Source of the DNA: Silvimonas sp.
Lineage (GTDB): Bacteria; Pseudomonadota; Gammaproteobacteria; Burkholderiales; Chitinibacteraceae
DNA length: 6,162 nucleotides
Assembly: GCA_030151005.1 (NCBI GenBank)
Contig: JASLES010000454.1
Location: 1-6,162, forward strand
Reading direction: 5' to 3'
In this document: positions 1 through 6,162 of the stretch, one piece after another
How positions within the stretch are numbered: the first letter of the stretch is position 1
Layout of the letters: every line of letters starts with the position of its first letter
Notes under the pieces: model-generated
The model's input: the letters and a program-made list of their open reading frames with translations, nothing else
Told to the model about the DNA's origin: nothing
The model's database searches: none
Program-made: the position numbers and the translations under genes

Positions 1-31
1 TCTGGTGTTCTGCAAGCAGGAGCGTGCTCAT
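1..31 (-). CDS. etfA: Electron transfer flavoprotein alpha subunit, N-terminal fragment (cut by window edge)
   Basis: Only the first ten codons are inside the window. They read MSTLLLAEHQ, which fits the usual start of ETF alpha subunits (a hydrophobic beta strand ending in AEH). The ATG overlaps the etfB stop in an ATGA arrangement at 28-31, so the two subunits are probably translationally coupled. EtfA carries most of the FAD-binding site and pairs with EtfB as a cytoplasmic heterodimer that accepts electrons from acyl-CoA and other dehydrogenases. The call rests on the short peptide plus its position straight after etfB, the normal order in bacteria. The remainder lies beyond base 1. Confidence 0.85.
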   Translation of the reverse strand, partial: MSTLLLAEHQ

Positions 32-780
32 GGCAATACCTTTGCCTCAGACCGCAGGCGTTCAATCAGTTCATCAACACTGCCGACCCGGATGCCGGCT
101 TTGCGGGCAGGGGGCTCGGCCACCTGAAGCAGGGTGGTGCGCGCAGAGGCGGATACGTCCAAACCTTCAGGCGTCAGGGTTTCCAGCGGCTTCTTGCGGG
201 CTTGCATCAAATTGGGCAGTTTCACATAGCGCGGTTCGTTCAGACGCAAGTCGCTGGTGACGAGCGCCGGCAGCGGCAAGCGCAGGGTCTCTTGCCCGCC
301 ATCTACTTCGCGGGTCACCGTGACGAATCCGTCTTCCGGTGCAATGCGGGAGGCGGCAATACCCTGGCCGATGCCCAATAGCGCTGCCAGCATGGGGCCG
401 GCCTGGGCTGAGTCGTCGTCAATGGCTTGTTTGCCCAGGAGGAGCAAGTCCGGGTTTTCTTTGCGGGCAACCGCCGCGAGCAGTTTGGCGACGGTGAGCG
501 AGTCTGTCGCTGTGGCGTGTTCAACCAGAATGGCCCGGTCCGCGCCCATGGCAAGGGCATGGCGCAAGGTGTCCTGCACGCTGGCCGCGCCAATAGAAAC
601 GGCGACGATCTCGGTGGCGATCCCTTTTTCTTTCAGGCGAACGGCCTCTTCTACCGCAATTTCATCAAACGGGTTCATGCTCATTTTTGCTGCAGCAATA
701 TCCACGTCGGACTGATCGGCCTTGATGCGCACCTTGATGTTGGGATCAACGGTGCGTTTAACGGCAACCAGAATTTTCAT
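28..780 (-). CDS. etfB: Electron transfer flavoprotein beta subunit
   Basis: This 250-residue protein has the normal full length for EtfB, the smaller subunit of the soluble ETF heterodimer, which binds AMP and docks onto partner dehydrogenases. Visible marks are the N-terminal strand MKILVAVKRTVDP, the MNPFDEIAVEEA segment (35-46), the nucleotide loop GKQAIDDDSAQAGP (116-129), and a stretch at 155-175 (V-T-R..DGG.E.L....P.LVT) that fits the ETF-beta family signature. The LNEPRYVKLPNLMQARKK stretch (180-197) corresponds to the partner-recognition loop of canonical ETFs. DDD in the nucleotide loop, rather than the DGD I recall from electron-bifurcating EtfB, together with an ETF-QO gene nearby, points to the ordinary respiratory type; that part is inference. 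A strong AGGAG site (786-790) sits 5 nt before the ATG. The gene lies 36 nt downstream of fpr and overlaps etfA by 4 nt. Confidence 0.96.
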   Translation of the reverse strand: MKILVAVKRTVDPNIKVRIKADQSDVDIAAAKMSMNPFDEIAVEEAVRLKEKGIATEIVAVSIGAASVQDTLRHALAMGADRAILVEHATATDSLTVAKLLAAVARKENPDLLLLGKQAIDDDSAQAGPMLAALLGIGQGIAASRIAPEDGFVTVTREVDGGQETLRLPLPALVTSDLRLNEPRYVKLPNLMQARKKPLETLTPEGLDVSASARTTLLQVAEPPARKAGIRVGSVDELIERLRSEAKVLP

Positions 781-816
781 GTTCTCTCCTTTGTTCTTGC
801 TTTGTGCCAGACCGGC

Positions 817-1587
817 TTACCAGAGTTGTTCCACTGCCAGATGGCCTGGCACCGCGCGGCGAGCAAGCGTGAAACCACGTTCGCCCAGCAGCTTGCGAGT
901 CTCATCGACCATATCCGGGTTACCGCAAATCATGATGCGGGAGCGCTCATGGTCCAGGGCAATGCCGGTGTGTGCTTCAAGACCGCCATTGGCCAGTAGC
1001 GTGGTGATGCGCTCGCTCAGCGCGCCGGGCATTTCTTCCCGGGTCACGATCGGCACGTAATGCAGTTTGTGTGCAAATTCGCTGTAGTACTCATGGCTGG
1101 CAAAGCTGCGAATTGTCTCTTCATAGGCCAGTTCGGCCTTTTCGCGCACGCTTTGCACCAGAATCAGCCGGTCATATTCTTCCCACGCCGAAAAGTCGTA
1201 GAGGATGGATAAAAACGGCGCCAGACCGGTGCCAGTGGCCAGCATCCACAAGTCTTTACCGTGCTCGAAGCGATCCCGTGTGAGGAAACCGTACGCGGTT
1301 TTGTCTACGTACAAGGTGTCGCCGACTTTCAGGCGTGACAACTCGCTGGTGAATTCGCCACCGGGAACCACAATAGAGAGGAACTCCAGGTGTTCGTCAT
1401 AATCGGCGGACAAGATGGAATACGCTCGCCAGACAATCTTGCCGTTCTTTTCCACACCCAGCCGGGCAAACTGGCCAGGGACAAACTTGAATGCATCGCT
1501 GCGCGTGGTGCGCAAAGTGAAAAGGCTGGGCGTCCACGTATGCAGATGCGTGATCGTCTCTGCCGTATATTTTTCGCTAGCCGTCAT
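817..1587 (-). CDS. fpr: Ferredoxin/flavodoxin-NADP+ reductase
   Basis: This is a 256-residue cytoplasmic FAD enzyme of the bacterial FNR family, which moves electrons between NADPH and ferredoxin or flavodoxin and supports Fe-S cluster upkeep and oxidative-stress defence. The FAD-binding barrel shows PGQF (37-40), the flavin motif RAYS (54-57) and VPGGEFTS (74-81). The NADP domain shows ATGTGLAPFLS (117-127) and CGNPDMV (221-227). The C-terminus RRAVPGHLAVEQLW ends in tryptophan and resembles the E. coli Fpr tail, rather than the shorter tail of the Azotobacter/Rhodobacter subclass. Length is normal (E. coli Fpr is 248). An AGGA ribosome site (1598-1601) lies 10 nt before the ATG. It is the first gene of a likely fpr-etfB-etfA operon with no terminator in the 36-nt gap to etfB, and is divergent from a LysR gene, as fpr is in pseudomonads. 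Confidence 0.94.
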   Translation of the reverse strand: MTASEKYTAETITHLHTWTPSLFTLRTTRSDAFKFVPGQFARLGVEKNGKIVWRAYSILSADYDEHLEFLSIVVPGGEFTSELSRLKVGDTLYVDKTAYGFLTRDRFEHGKDLWMLATGTGLAPFLSILYDFSAWEEYDRLILVQSVREKAELAYEETIRSFASHEYYSEFAHKLHYVPIVTREEMPGALSERITTLLANGGLEAHTGIALDHERSRIMICGNPDMVDETRKLLGERGFTLARRAVPGHLAVEQLW

Positions 1588-1620
1588 GGTTTTATATTCC
1601 TGCAGGTTATCTAGATTTGC

Positions 1621-1649
1621 ATCTTAAACACAGGTACAATATCTGTAAA
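1621..1649 (-). promoter_or_regulatory. Candidate sigma-70 promoter for fpr-etfBA
   Basis: On the minus strand a TTTACA -35 box (1649-1644, 5 of 6 consensus bases) is separated by exactly 17 nt from a TAAGAT -10 box (1626-1621, 4 of 6). Transcription would begin near 1614, giving a leader of roughly 27 nt that contains the AGGA ribosome site. The match was found by eye and the region is AT-rich, so chance matches are possible. The -35 box overlaps the dyad at 1635-1647. Confidence 0.45.
1635..1647. promoter_or_regulatory. Candidate LysR-type operator (T-N11-A dyad)
   Basis: TACAATATCTGTA has perfect TACA/TGTA arms around a 5-nt centre and fits the T-N11-A dyad typical of LysR-family binding sites. 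An overlapping imperfect 17-bp dyad, ACAGGTACAATATCTGT (1630-1646), pairs at six of eight positions. The site lies about midway between fpr and the LysR gene. It overlaps the spacer and -35 box of the proposed fpr promoter, and on the plus strand it includes TACAAT (1635-1640), itself a fair -10 box for the LysR gene. That position would suit autorepression and control of fpr. Binding is inferred. Confidence 0.4.
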
Positions 1650-1686
1650 TTTGAATTATTAAATAAAATATATCCAAGGTATAGAT

Positions 1687-2634
1687 ATGAGATACACGCT
1701 CAGGCAGATGGAAGTCTTCGTTGCTGTGGCCCGCTCTGAGAGCGTTTCGCGCGCTGCAGAGGCGTTGTCCTTGTCCCAGTCGGCCACCAGCACGGCGCTG
1801 GCAGAGCTGGAAAAACAGTTCGATACTCGCCTGTTTGACCGCTATGGCAAACGGCTGCAACTCAATGAACTCAGCCGCCAGTTGCTGCCGCGCGCGATCG
1901 AGTTACTGGATCGGGCCAACGAGATCGAATCCACCCTGGCAGGGGAGTCCGGGATCGGCCCCTTGCGCATCGGCGCTACGCTGACCATTGGCAACTATCT
2001 GGCAACACTATTGGTTGGTGAGTTCATGCGGGTGCACCCGGGTAGCCGCGTCAATATCTCGGTACATAACACCGCCACGGTTGTACGTGATGTCGCGCAC
2101 TTTGAACTTGATCTGGGGTTGATTGAGGGAGAAATCCAGCATCCGGATCTGGATATGTTCCCGTGGGTGGCGGACGAAATGGTCATCTTTGCGGCCCCGG
2201 AACATCCGTTGGCCCGCCAGAGTACTGTCACGCTGGAAGATGTGCTGGCCGTGCCGTGGATCATGCGCGAGCCCGGTTCTGGCACCCGGCAGACCTTTGA
2301 ATATGCCATGCGGCACGTCCTGGCCCGGCTGGATGTCCGGCTGGAACTGGAGCACACCGAAGCCATCAAGCGCGCAGTGGAGTCTGGCCTGGGCATCGGC
2401 TGTATTTCTCGCCTCACGCTTAAGGAGGCTTTCCGCCGCGGCAGTCTGGTGCCGCTGGAAGTACCAGGCCTGGATTTCCGCCGCATGTTCCATTTTGTGC
2501 TGCACAAGCAAAAATTCCGTACCGCCGGGATCGAAGCCTTTATCGAGCTGTGCCGCGACGCCGCGCGCGATGTGGAACGCAGTGACGAAATCGTGCTGCG
2601 TCGGCCCGATGGCCAGCCCGTGGAATATCGCTAA
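1687..2634 (+). CDS. LysR-family transcriptional regulator (CysL/YeiE-like, FinR-like context)
   Basis: This 315-residue protein has the standard LysR layout and length. Residues 4-64 form the winged helix-turn-helix (LRQMEVFVAVAR, then SVSRAAEALSLSQSATSTAL as the DNA-binding helices, then LFDRYGKRLQLNE as the wing). A linker helix (about 65-88) leads to a periplasmic-binding-protein-like effector domain from about 92 to 295. That domain has REPGSGTR (194-201), a loop common in the CysL/YeiE/CbbR branch, where it helps bind small anions or acids. The ligand here is unknown. The gene is divergent from fpr, the arrangement of finR and fpr in Pseudomonas putida, where FinR is needed for fpr induction by oxidative stress; orthology is inferred from context only. 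AAGG (1676-1679) stands 7 nt before the ATG. It may be cotranscribed with the ETF-QO gene 70 nt downstream. Confidence 0.92.
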   Translation: MRYTLRQMEVFVAVARSESVSRAAEALSLSQSATSTALAELEKQFDTRLFDRYGKRLQLNELSRQLLPRAIELLDRANEIESTLAGESGIGPLRIGATLTIGNYLATLLVGEFMRVHPGSRVNISVHNTATVVRDVAHFELDLGLIEGEIQHPDLDMFPWVADEMVIFAAPEHPLARQSTVTLEDVLAVPWIMREPGSGTRQTFEYAMRHVLARLDVRLELEHTEAIKRAVESGLGIGCISRLTLKEAFRRGSLVPLEVPGLDFRRMFHFVLHKQKFRTAGIEAFIELCRDAARDVERSDEIVLRRPDGQPVEYR

Positions 2635-2704
2635 GCGCAGTGCGGGCTTTCCTGGCGTATCTACAAATGTTGGTTCTTCTTTGTCTTTTTAATTCAGGTG
2701 TTTC

Positions 2705-4354
2705 ATGCAGCGCGATGTAATGGAATATGACGTAGTGATTGTGGGGGCCGGCCCGGCCGGTCTGTCGGCTGCAATTCGCCTCAAGCAACTGGCGCAGCAA
2801 TCCGGTCAGGATTTCAGCGTGTGTGTGCTGGAAAAAGGCGCGCAAGTCGGGGCGCATCTTTTGTCTGGCGCGGTGCTGGATCCGGTGGCGTTGAACGAAT
2901 TGTTCCCGGACTGGCGCGAACGCGGGGCCCCGCTCAATACACCAGTCACACGTGATCGCTTTTTGGTGCTGGATGAAGACCTGTCATGGACGATTCCAGA
3001 TCTGCTGATCCCGCGCCTGATGCGCAATCACGGCAATTACATTGTCAGTCTGGGTGAGTTTGGCGGCTGGCTGGCCCAGGAGGCTGAAGCGCTGGGTGTG
3101 GAAATCTACCCGGGTTTCGCGGTGGCAGACGCGGTATATGCCGAAGATGGCTCGGTCAAAGGGGTTGTGTGCGGTGATATGGGCATCGGCAAGGACGGTA
3201 AGCCCAAAGCTGACTTTACCCCAGGGATCGAGATTCATGCGCGCTATACGTTGGTAGCCGAAGGCGCGCGTGGCTCGCTCACGCAGGTGCTAGAGCGTCA
3301 ATTTAACTTGCGGGAAGGCGCGCAAGCGCAGAAATTCGGCCTCGGGATCAAGGAATTATGGCGTGTCCCCAAAGAACGGCACGAGGCAGGTCTGGTGTTG
3401 CACACGCTGGGTTGGCCACTGGGCGGGCGCGCTGGTGGCGGGGCGTTTATTTACCATATGGGCGAGGATCTGGTCTCGCTGGGCTTGGTGACTCATCTGG
3501 ATTACGCCAATCCGTCACTGTCGCCTTATGAAGAGTTTCAGCGTTTGAAACGACACCCGGCCATTGCTGCCATGCTGCAAGGCGGGGAACGTATCGGCTA
3601 CGGTGCCCGCGCCATTACGGAAGGCGGATGGCAATCTCTGCCTGAACTGGCGTTCCCGGGTGGTTTATTGCTGGGTTGTGCGGCGGGCATGGTCAATGTG
3701 CCGCGGATCAAGGGTAATCACAATGCCATGAAGAGTGGCATGTTAGCGGCCGAGTCTGTGTATGAGGCGCTGGTGTCCGGCCGTTCGCACGATACTCTGT
3801 CAACGTATGCCGACGCCGTGGCGCAAAGCTGGATCGGGCGCGAGTTGCGGCAGGTGCGCAACATCAAGCCCGCGCTGTCCCGCTTTGGCAGCTTGTTGGG
3901 GACACTCTATGCCGGTGCCGAATTATGGCTGGATCAACTTGGGGTGACGCTGCCCTGGACGCTCAAACATGGTCGGGCAGACCACGCAACCCTCAAGAGT
4001 GCGCGGGAAATGCCGAAACTGGTGTATCCGTTGCCTGATGGTGTGCTGACCTTTGACAAGGCATCCTCGTTGCAACTCTCCGGCACCTGGCACGAGGCCG
4101 ATCAGCCATCACATCTGGTCTTGATGCAGCCAGAGGTCCAGATTGGTCGTAATCTGACAGTCTACGGTTCGCCGGAGTCGCACTATTGCCCTGCAGGTGT
4201 TTACGAGATTGTGCAGCGACAAGGTCAACCGGCATTGCAGATCAATGCCCAGAACTGCTTGCACTGCAAGACCTGTGATATCAAGGACCCATCCAGAAAT
4301 ATCACGTGGCTGGTGCCCGAAGGTGGCGGTGGCCCAGGTTACCAGGGGATGTAG
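2705..4354 (+). CDS. Electron transfer flavoprotein:ubiquinone oxidoreductase (ETF-QO)
   Basis: This 549-residue protein has the usual bacterial ETF-QO length. The enzyme is a monotopic inner-membrane flavoprotein that takes electrons from reduced ETF and passes them to ubiquinone. The N-terminal FAD fold has YDVVIVGAGPAGLSAA (8-23, GxGxxG at 14-19), followed by EKG at the ribose-binding acid (43-45). VAEGARGSLT (184-193) is the second FAD strand. FPGGLLLGCAAGMVNVPRIK (317-336) and the following GNHNAMKSGMLAAE form the conserved FAD/quinone and membrane-contact region. The C-terminal ferredoxin-like domain has the four [4Fe-4S] cysteines C495, C518, C521 and C524, spaced C-x22-C-x2-C-x2-C. 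CAGG (2695-2698) sits 6 nt before the chosen ATG; an in-frame ATG at 2720 (MEYDVV) is a possible alternative and would drop five residues. No clear promoter was seen in the 70-nt gap upstream, so readthrough from the LysR gene is plausible. Confidence 0.97.
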   Translation: MQRDVMEYDVVIVGAGPAGLSAAIRLKQLAQQSGQDFSVCVLEKGAQVGAHLLSGAVLDPVALNELFPDWRERGAPLNTPVTRDRFLVLDEDLSWTIPDLLIPRLMRNHGNYIVSLGEFGGWLAQEAEALGVEIYPGFAVADAVYAEDGSVKGVVCGDMGIGKDGKPKADFTPGIEIHARYTLVAEGARGSLTQVLERQFNLREGAQAQKFGLGIKELWRVPKERHEAGLVLHTLGWPLGGRAGGGAFIYHMGEDLVSLGLVTHLDYANPSLSPYEEFQRLKRHPAIAAMLQGGERIGYGARAITEGGWQSLPELAFPGGLLLGCAAGMVNVPRIKGNHNAMKSGMLAAESVYEALVSGRSHDTLSTYADAVAQSWIGRELRQVRNIKPALSRFGSLLGTLYAGAELWLDQLGVTLPWTLKHGRADHATLKSAREMPKLVYPLPDGVLTFDKASSLQLSGTWHEADQPSHLVLMQPEVQIGRNLTVYGSPESHYCPAGVYEIVQRQGQPALQINAQNCLHCKTCDIKDPSRNITWLVPEGGGGPGYQGM

Positions 4355-4444
4355 TTGTAAGACTGGTCTGCCGGAAAGTGTTTGTTTTTGGTTGCGTATA
4401 CGGTGTTCTGCTGATCAGTTTGTCTTGTTCTATGGTTTAATGGG

Positions 4445-4474
4445 TTTACAACAAATTAAAAACTTTCTTACATT
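4445..4474 (+). promoter_or_regulatory. Weak candidate promoter for the PAS-GGDEF gene
   Basis: TTTACA (4445-4450, 5 of 6 for a -35 box) is followed after 18 nt by TACATT (4469-4474, 4 of 6 for a -10 box). The -10 box lies inside the perfect palindrome at 4465-4481, so a protein bound there would block it. The match is by eye in an AT-rich stretch and may be chance. Confidence 0.25.
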
Positions 4475-4481
4475 GTAAGAA
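4465..4481. promoter_or_regulatory. 17-bp perfect palindrome, candidate operator
   Basis: TTCTTACATTGTAAGAA has two perfect 7-base arms (4465-4471 and 4475-4481) around ATT. It lies about 60 bp before the likely start of the PAS-GGDEF gene. The arms are AT-rich and the 3' side reads ATTTGG rather than a T run, so a protein-binding site fits better than an intrinsic terminator. I do not recognise the regulator. Confidence 0.4.
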
Positions 4482-4504
4482 TTTGGATGGTTGCGGGTGC
4501 AAAT

Positions 4505-4514
4505 ATTGCGCAAT
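4505..4514. repeat. 10-bp perfect palindrome ATTGCGCAAT
   Basis: A self-complementary decamer in the leader region between the candidate promoter and the start of the PAS-GGDEF gene. With no loop bases it is more likely a DNA-binding half-site pair than an RNA hairpin. It is short enough to be chance. Confidence 0.25.
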
Positions 4515-4541
4515 GGTTTGTACCGCCGCAGGGCGTCGTTT

Positions 4542-6162
4542 ATGCTCCGCAACAGTCATTGGACTCTCAGAACGAAGCCCCACACAGTGATGCAACAACT
4601 GCTCGCGCGGCTGCGCGTTTTTTCCCGGGAAAACCGGCTGGCTCTGCGACTGGTGCTCGCCGTGATGGTGACGAGTGTGCTGGTCGCCGCATCGCTGGCG
4701 TTTTTTCTGGCGCGCCAGGAATACCAGCGTAGCCTGTCCCAGATCCGTTCCGACCTGGAAACCTTGTCGCGCAGCGTCCGGCCACAACTGGCGGTGAACC
4801 TCTGGCTGGTCAACACTGAAGCCGTGCGCACCCAGCTCAACTCTTTGCTGCAAACCAAAGTGGTGGGCTATGCCGAACTGGTGGAAACCGACGGCTCGCG
4901 CTACCAGGCGGGTGAATTGCCGTCTGATCAGCGCTCAGTGGTCAGTATGACCTTTCCGGTGGAATACCTGCATCCGCTGACCAACAAGTCCGTGCGGCTG
5001 GGGCAGTTAACGCTGGTCAATACACTTGATGGCCTTGAATCCGAAATCACGGATCAACTCAAACGCATTCTGCTCTTGCTGGTTACCGGCATGGGCGCAG
5101 CTGCACTGGCCTTTATCTGGTTGTACCACCGGCTGATTGCCCGTCATCTACGGTACATCGCCGATTACACCCGACACTTCAATTACGAACGCTTGTCCGC
5201 GCCGCTGGTGCTGGCCCGCCCGCCCGGTACGGCCGATGAGTTGCAAACGCTGACTGACGCCTTTAATGCCATGCGACGCAACCTGTTGCAGGGCTTGAAC
5301 GAGCGTGACACCGCCCAGCATGAATTGCTGCGCGAGAAAGAACTGGCCGAAGCCACCTTGAGTTCAGTCGCGGATGCCATTGTCACGACCACCGCAGACG
5401 GCAAGGTCAAGCTGTTGAACCCTGCCGCAGAAACACTCACCGGCTGGCCGTTTGCCGAGGCCTCCGGGCGGCCGATTACCGATATCGTCATGACTGTGGA
5501 TGAAGCCAGCGGTACGCGGTTATCCCGCTTGCTGGCAGAGGCGCTGGAAGGCGGTCATGCTGCCACGCGTGAAGTGGCTACGCTGGTGAATCGTCTGGGG
5601 CAGCGTTATCGGGTAGAGATGGCCATTGCCGCCGTGCCGGATGAACATGGCATTGGCCTTGTGGTGGCACTGCACGATATCAGCGAGGCCGAAGCGCTGA
5701 CCGAGCGCCTGGCCTATCAGGCTACCCATGATGAATTGACCGGCTTGACCAATCGCCGCGGCTTTATGGGCGCACTGGTACAAGCCAGCGAAAACGTGCG
5801 CGAGAGCGGCAAACCCTGCGTGCTGATGCAGCTTGATCTGGACCAGTTCAAACTCGTCAATGACACCTGTGGTCACCTGGCGGGCGACGAATTGCTGCGC
5901 CAACTGGCGCGGCAGTTGCTGGAAATCGTGCCAATCGGAGTGCAGGTAGGGCGCCTGGGTGGGGATGAATTCGGCTTCCTGATGCATGACGCCACTACCG
6001 AACAGGCCCAGCAACTGGCCGACCGTATTTTGCAGGCGCTGGAACAGTACCGCTTTGTCTGGCAAGACCGCCCGTTCACCGTCACTGGCAGTATGGGGCT
6101 GGTGATTATGGATACCGAGGCGCGTAACCTGCAAGAAGTAATCAGTCGGGCTGACGTTGCCT
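4542..6162 (+). CDS. Membrane-anchored PAS-GGDEF signalling protein, 3' end cut (probably GGDEF-EAL)
   Basis: The reading frame is open to the window edge, giving 540 residues and one extra base. Numbering starts at the ATG at 4542, which has AGGG (4530-4533) 8 nt upstream; the alternative ATG at 4590 (residue 17) has no good ribosome site. The layout is: transmembrane helix about 36-57; a periplasmic sensor segment of about 115 residues; a second helix about 176-197; a HAMP-like linker to about 250 (DELQTLTDAFNAM from 232); a PAS domain about 270-385; and a GGDEF domain from about 396. The GGDEF domain has HDELTGLTNRRGF (396-408), DLDQFKLVNDTCGH (432-445) and an intact GGDEF (473-477), so diguanylate cyclase activity is possible. 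The RxxD inhibitory site is absent (PIGV at 464-467). The DLDQFK..NDTCGH wording is typical of GGDEF-EAL proteins, so an EAL phosphodiesterase domain probably follows beyond the window; that is inference. The ligand of the periplasmic part is unknown. Confidence 0.9.
   Translation, partial: MLRNSHWTLRTKPHTVMQQLLARLRVFSRENRLALRLVLAVMVTSVLVAASLAFFLARQEYQRSLSQIRSDLETLSRSVRPQLAVNLWLVNTEAVRTQLNSLLQTKVVGYAELVETDGSRYQAGELPSDQRSVVSMTFPVEYLHPLTNKSVRLGQLTLVNTLDGLESEITDQLKRILLLLVTGMGAAALAFIWLYHRLIARHLRYIADYTRHFNYERLSAPLVLARPPGTADELQTLTDAFNAMRRNLLQGLNERDTAQHELLREKELAEATLSSVADAIVTTTADGKVKLLNPAAETLTGWPFAEASGRPITDIVMTVDEASGTRLSRLLAEALEGGHAATREVATLVNRLGQRYRVEMAIAAVPDEHGIGLVVALHDISEAEALTERLAYQATHDELTGLTNRRGFMGALVQASENVRESGKPCVLMQLDLDQFKLVNDTCGHLAGDELLRQLARQLLEIVPIGVQVGRLGGDEFGFLMHDATTEQAQQLADRILQALEQYRFVWQDRPFTVTGSMGLVIMDTEARNLQEVISRADVA

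Noticed and set aside
427..999. A 190-codon plus-strand open frame
   Set aside because: It crosses the end of fpr, the 36-nt gap and much of etfB in antisense. Both of those genes are unmistakable and the plus-strand translation shows no domain.
1599..1616. Palindromes CCTGCAGG (1599-1606) and ATCTAGAT (1609-1616) in the fpr leader
   Set aside because: Both are 8-bp perfect palindromes lying in the expected transcribed leader next to the ribosome site. Length and position give no reason to prefer them over chance.
2008..2511. Long minus-strand open frames opposite the LysR effector domain
   Set aside because: Two overlapping antisense frames with arginine/proline/serine-rich or otherwise featureless translations, no ribosome site seen, and a clear LysR gene on the other strand.
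2635..2704. A separate promoter for ETF-QO in the 70-nt gap
   Set aside because: TTTAAT (2688-2693) could be a -10 box, but nothing like a -35 box lies at the right distance, and it is too close to the ribosome site to be convincing.
4355..4440. Possible rho-independent terminator after ETF-QO (short AGAC-TG-GTCT dyad followed by a T-rich stretch)
   Set aside because: The stem is only four pairs with a two-base loop, and the T-rich stretch begins about 10 nt later, so it would not form a stable terminator hairpin.
5520..6134. A 204-codon open frame on the minus strand
   Set aside because: It lies wholly antisense to the GGDEF region, whose plus-strand frame has recognisable PAS and GGDEF motifs. 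The translation matches no family I know, and long antisense frames are common in GC-rich genes.

Overview
The window looks like a core-metabolism segment of a Proteobacterium, most probably a betaproteobacterium. The grounds are a moderately high GC content, the class of the ETF, ETF-QO and FNR proteins, and a large membrane-anchored PAS-GGDEF protein. The genus cannot be fixed from the sequence. No mobile elements, RNA genes, CRISPR arrays or prophage traces were seen.

Layout. Bases 1-1587 hold a minus-strand operon read right to left: ferredoxin-NADP+ reductase (fpr, 1587-817), ETF beta subunit (etfB, 780-28), then the first ten codons of ETF alpha subunit (etfA, 31-1). The last two overlap by an ATGA stop/start. 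A 99-bp AT-rich divergent intergenic region (1588-1686) carries a good fpr promoter candidate and a T-N11-A dyad of the LysR-operator type. On the plus strand follow a LysR-family regulator (1687-2634) and, 70 bp later, ETF:ubiquinone oxidoreductase (2705-4354). A 187-bp non-coding gap with two short perfect palindromes precedes a transmembrane PAS-GGDEF protein (from 4542 or 4590), which runs off the right edge and is probably followed by an EAL domain.

How the genes work together. EtfAB is the soluble flavoprotein that collects electrons from acyl-CoA and related dehydrogenases. ETF-QO passes those electrons to the quinone pool. Both halves of this route lie here on either side of an fpr/LysR divergent pair that resembles the fpr-finR pair of pseudomonads. 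The arrangement suggests that one regulator, acting from one intergenic region, may govern NADPH/ferredoxin exchange and ETF electron flow together. The c-di-GMP gene at the right end looks like a separate transcription unit.

Nothing in the window is a clearly new system. The points most worth following are the embedding of fpr/LysR inside the ETF locus, the operator-like dyad overlapping the fpr promoter, and the palindrome upstream of the GGDEF gene.
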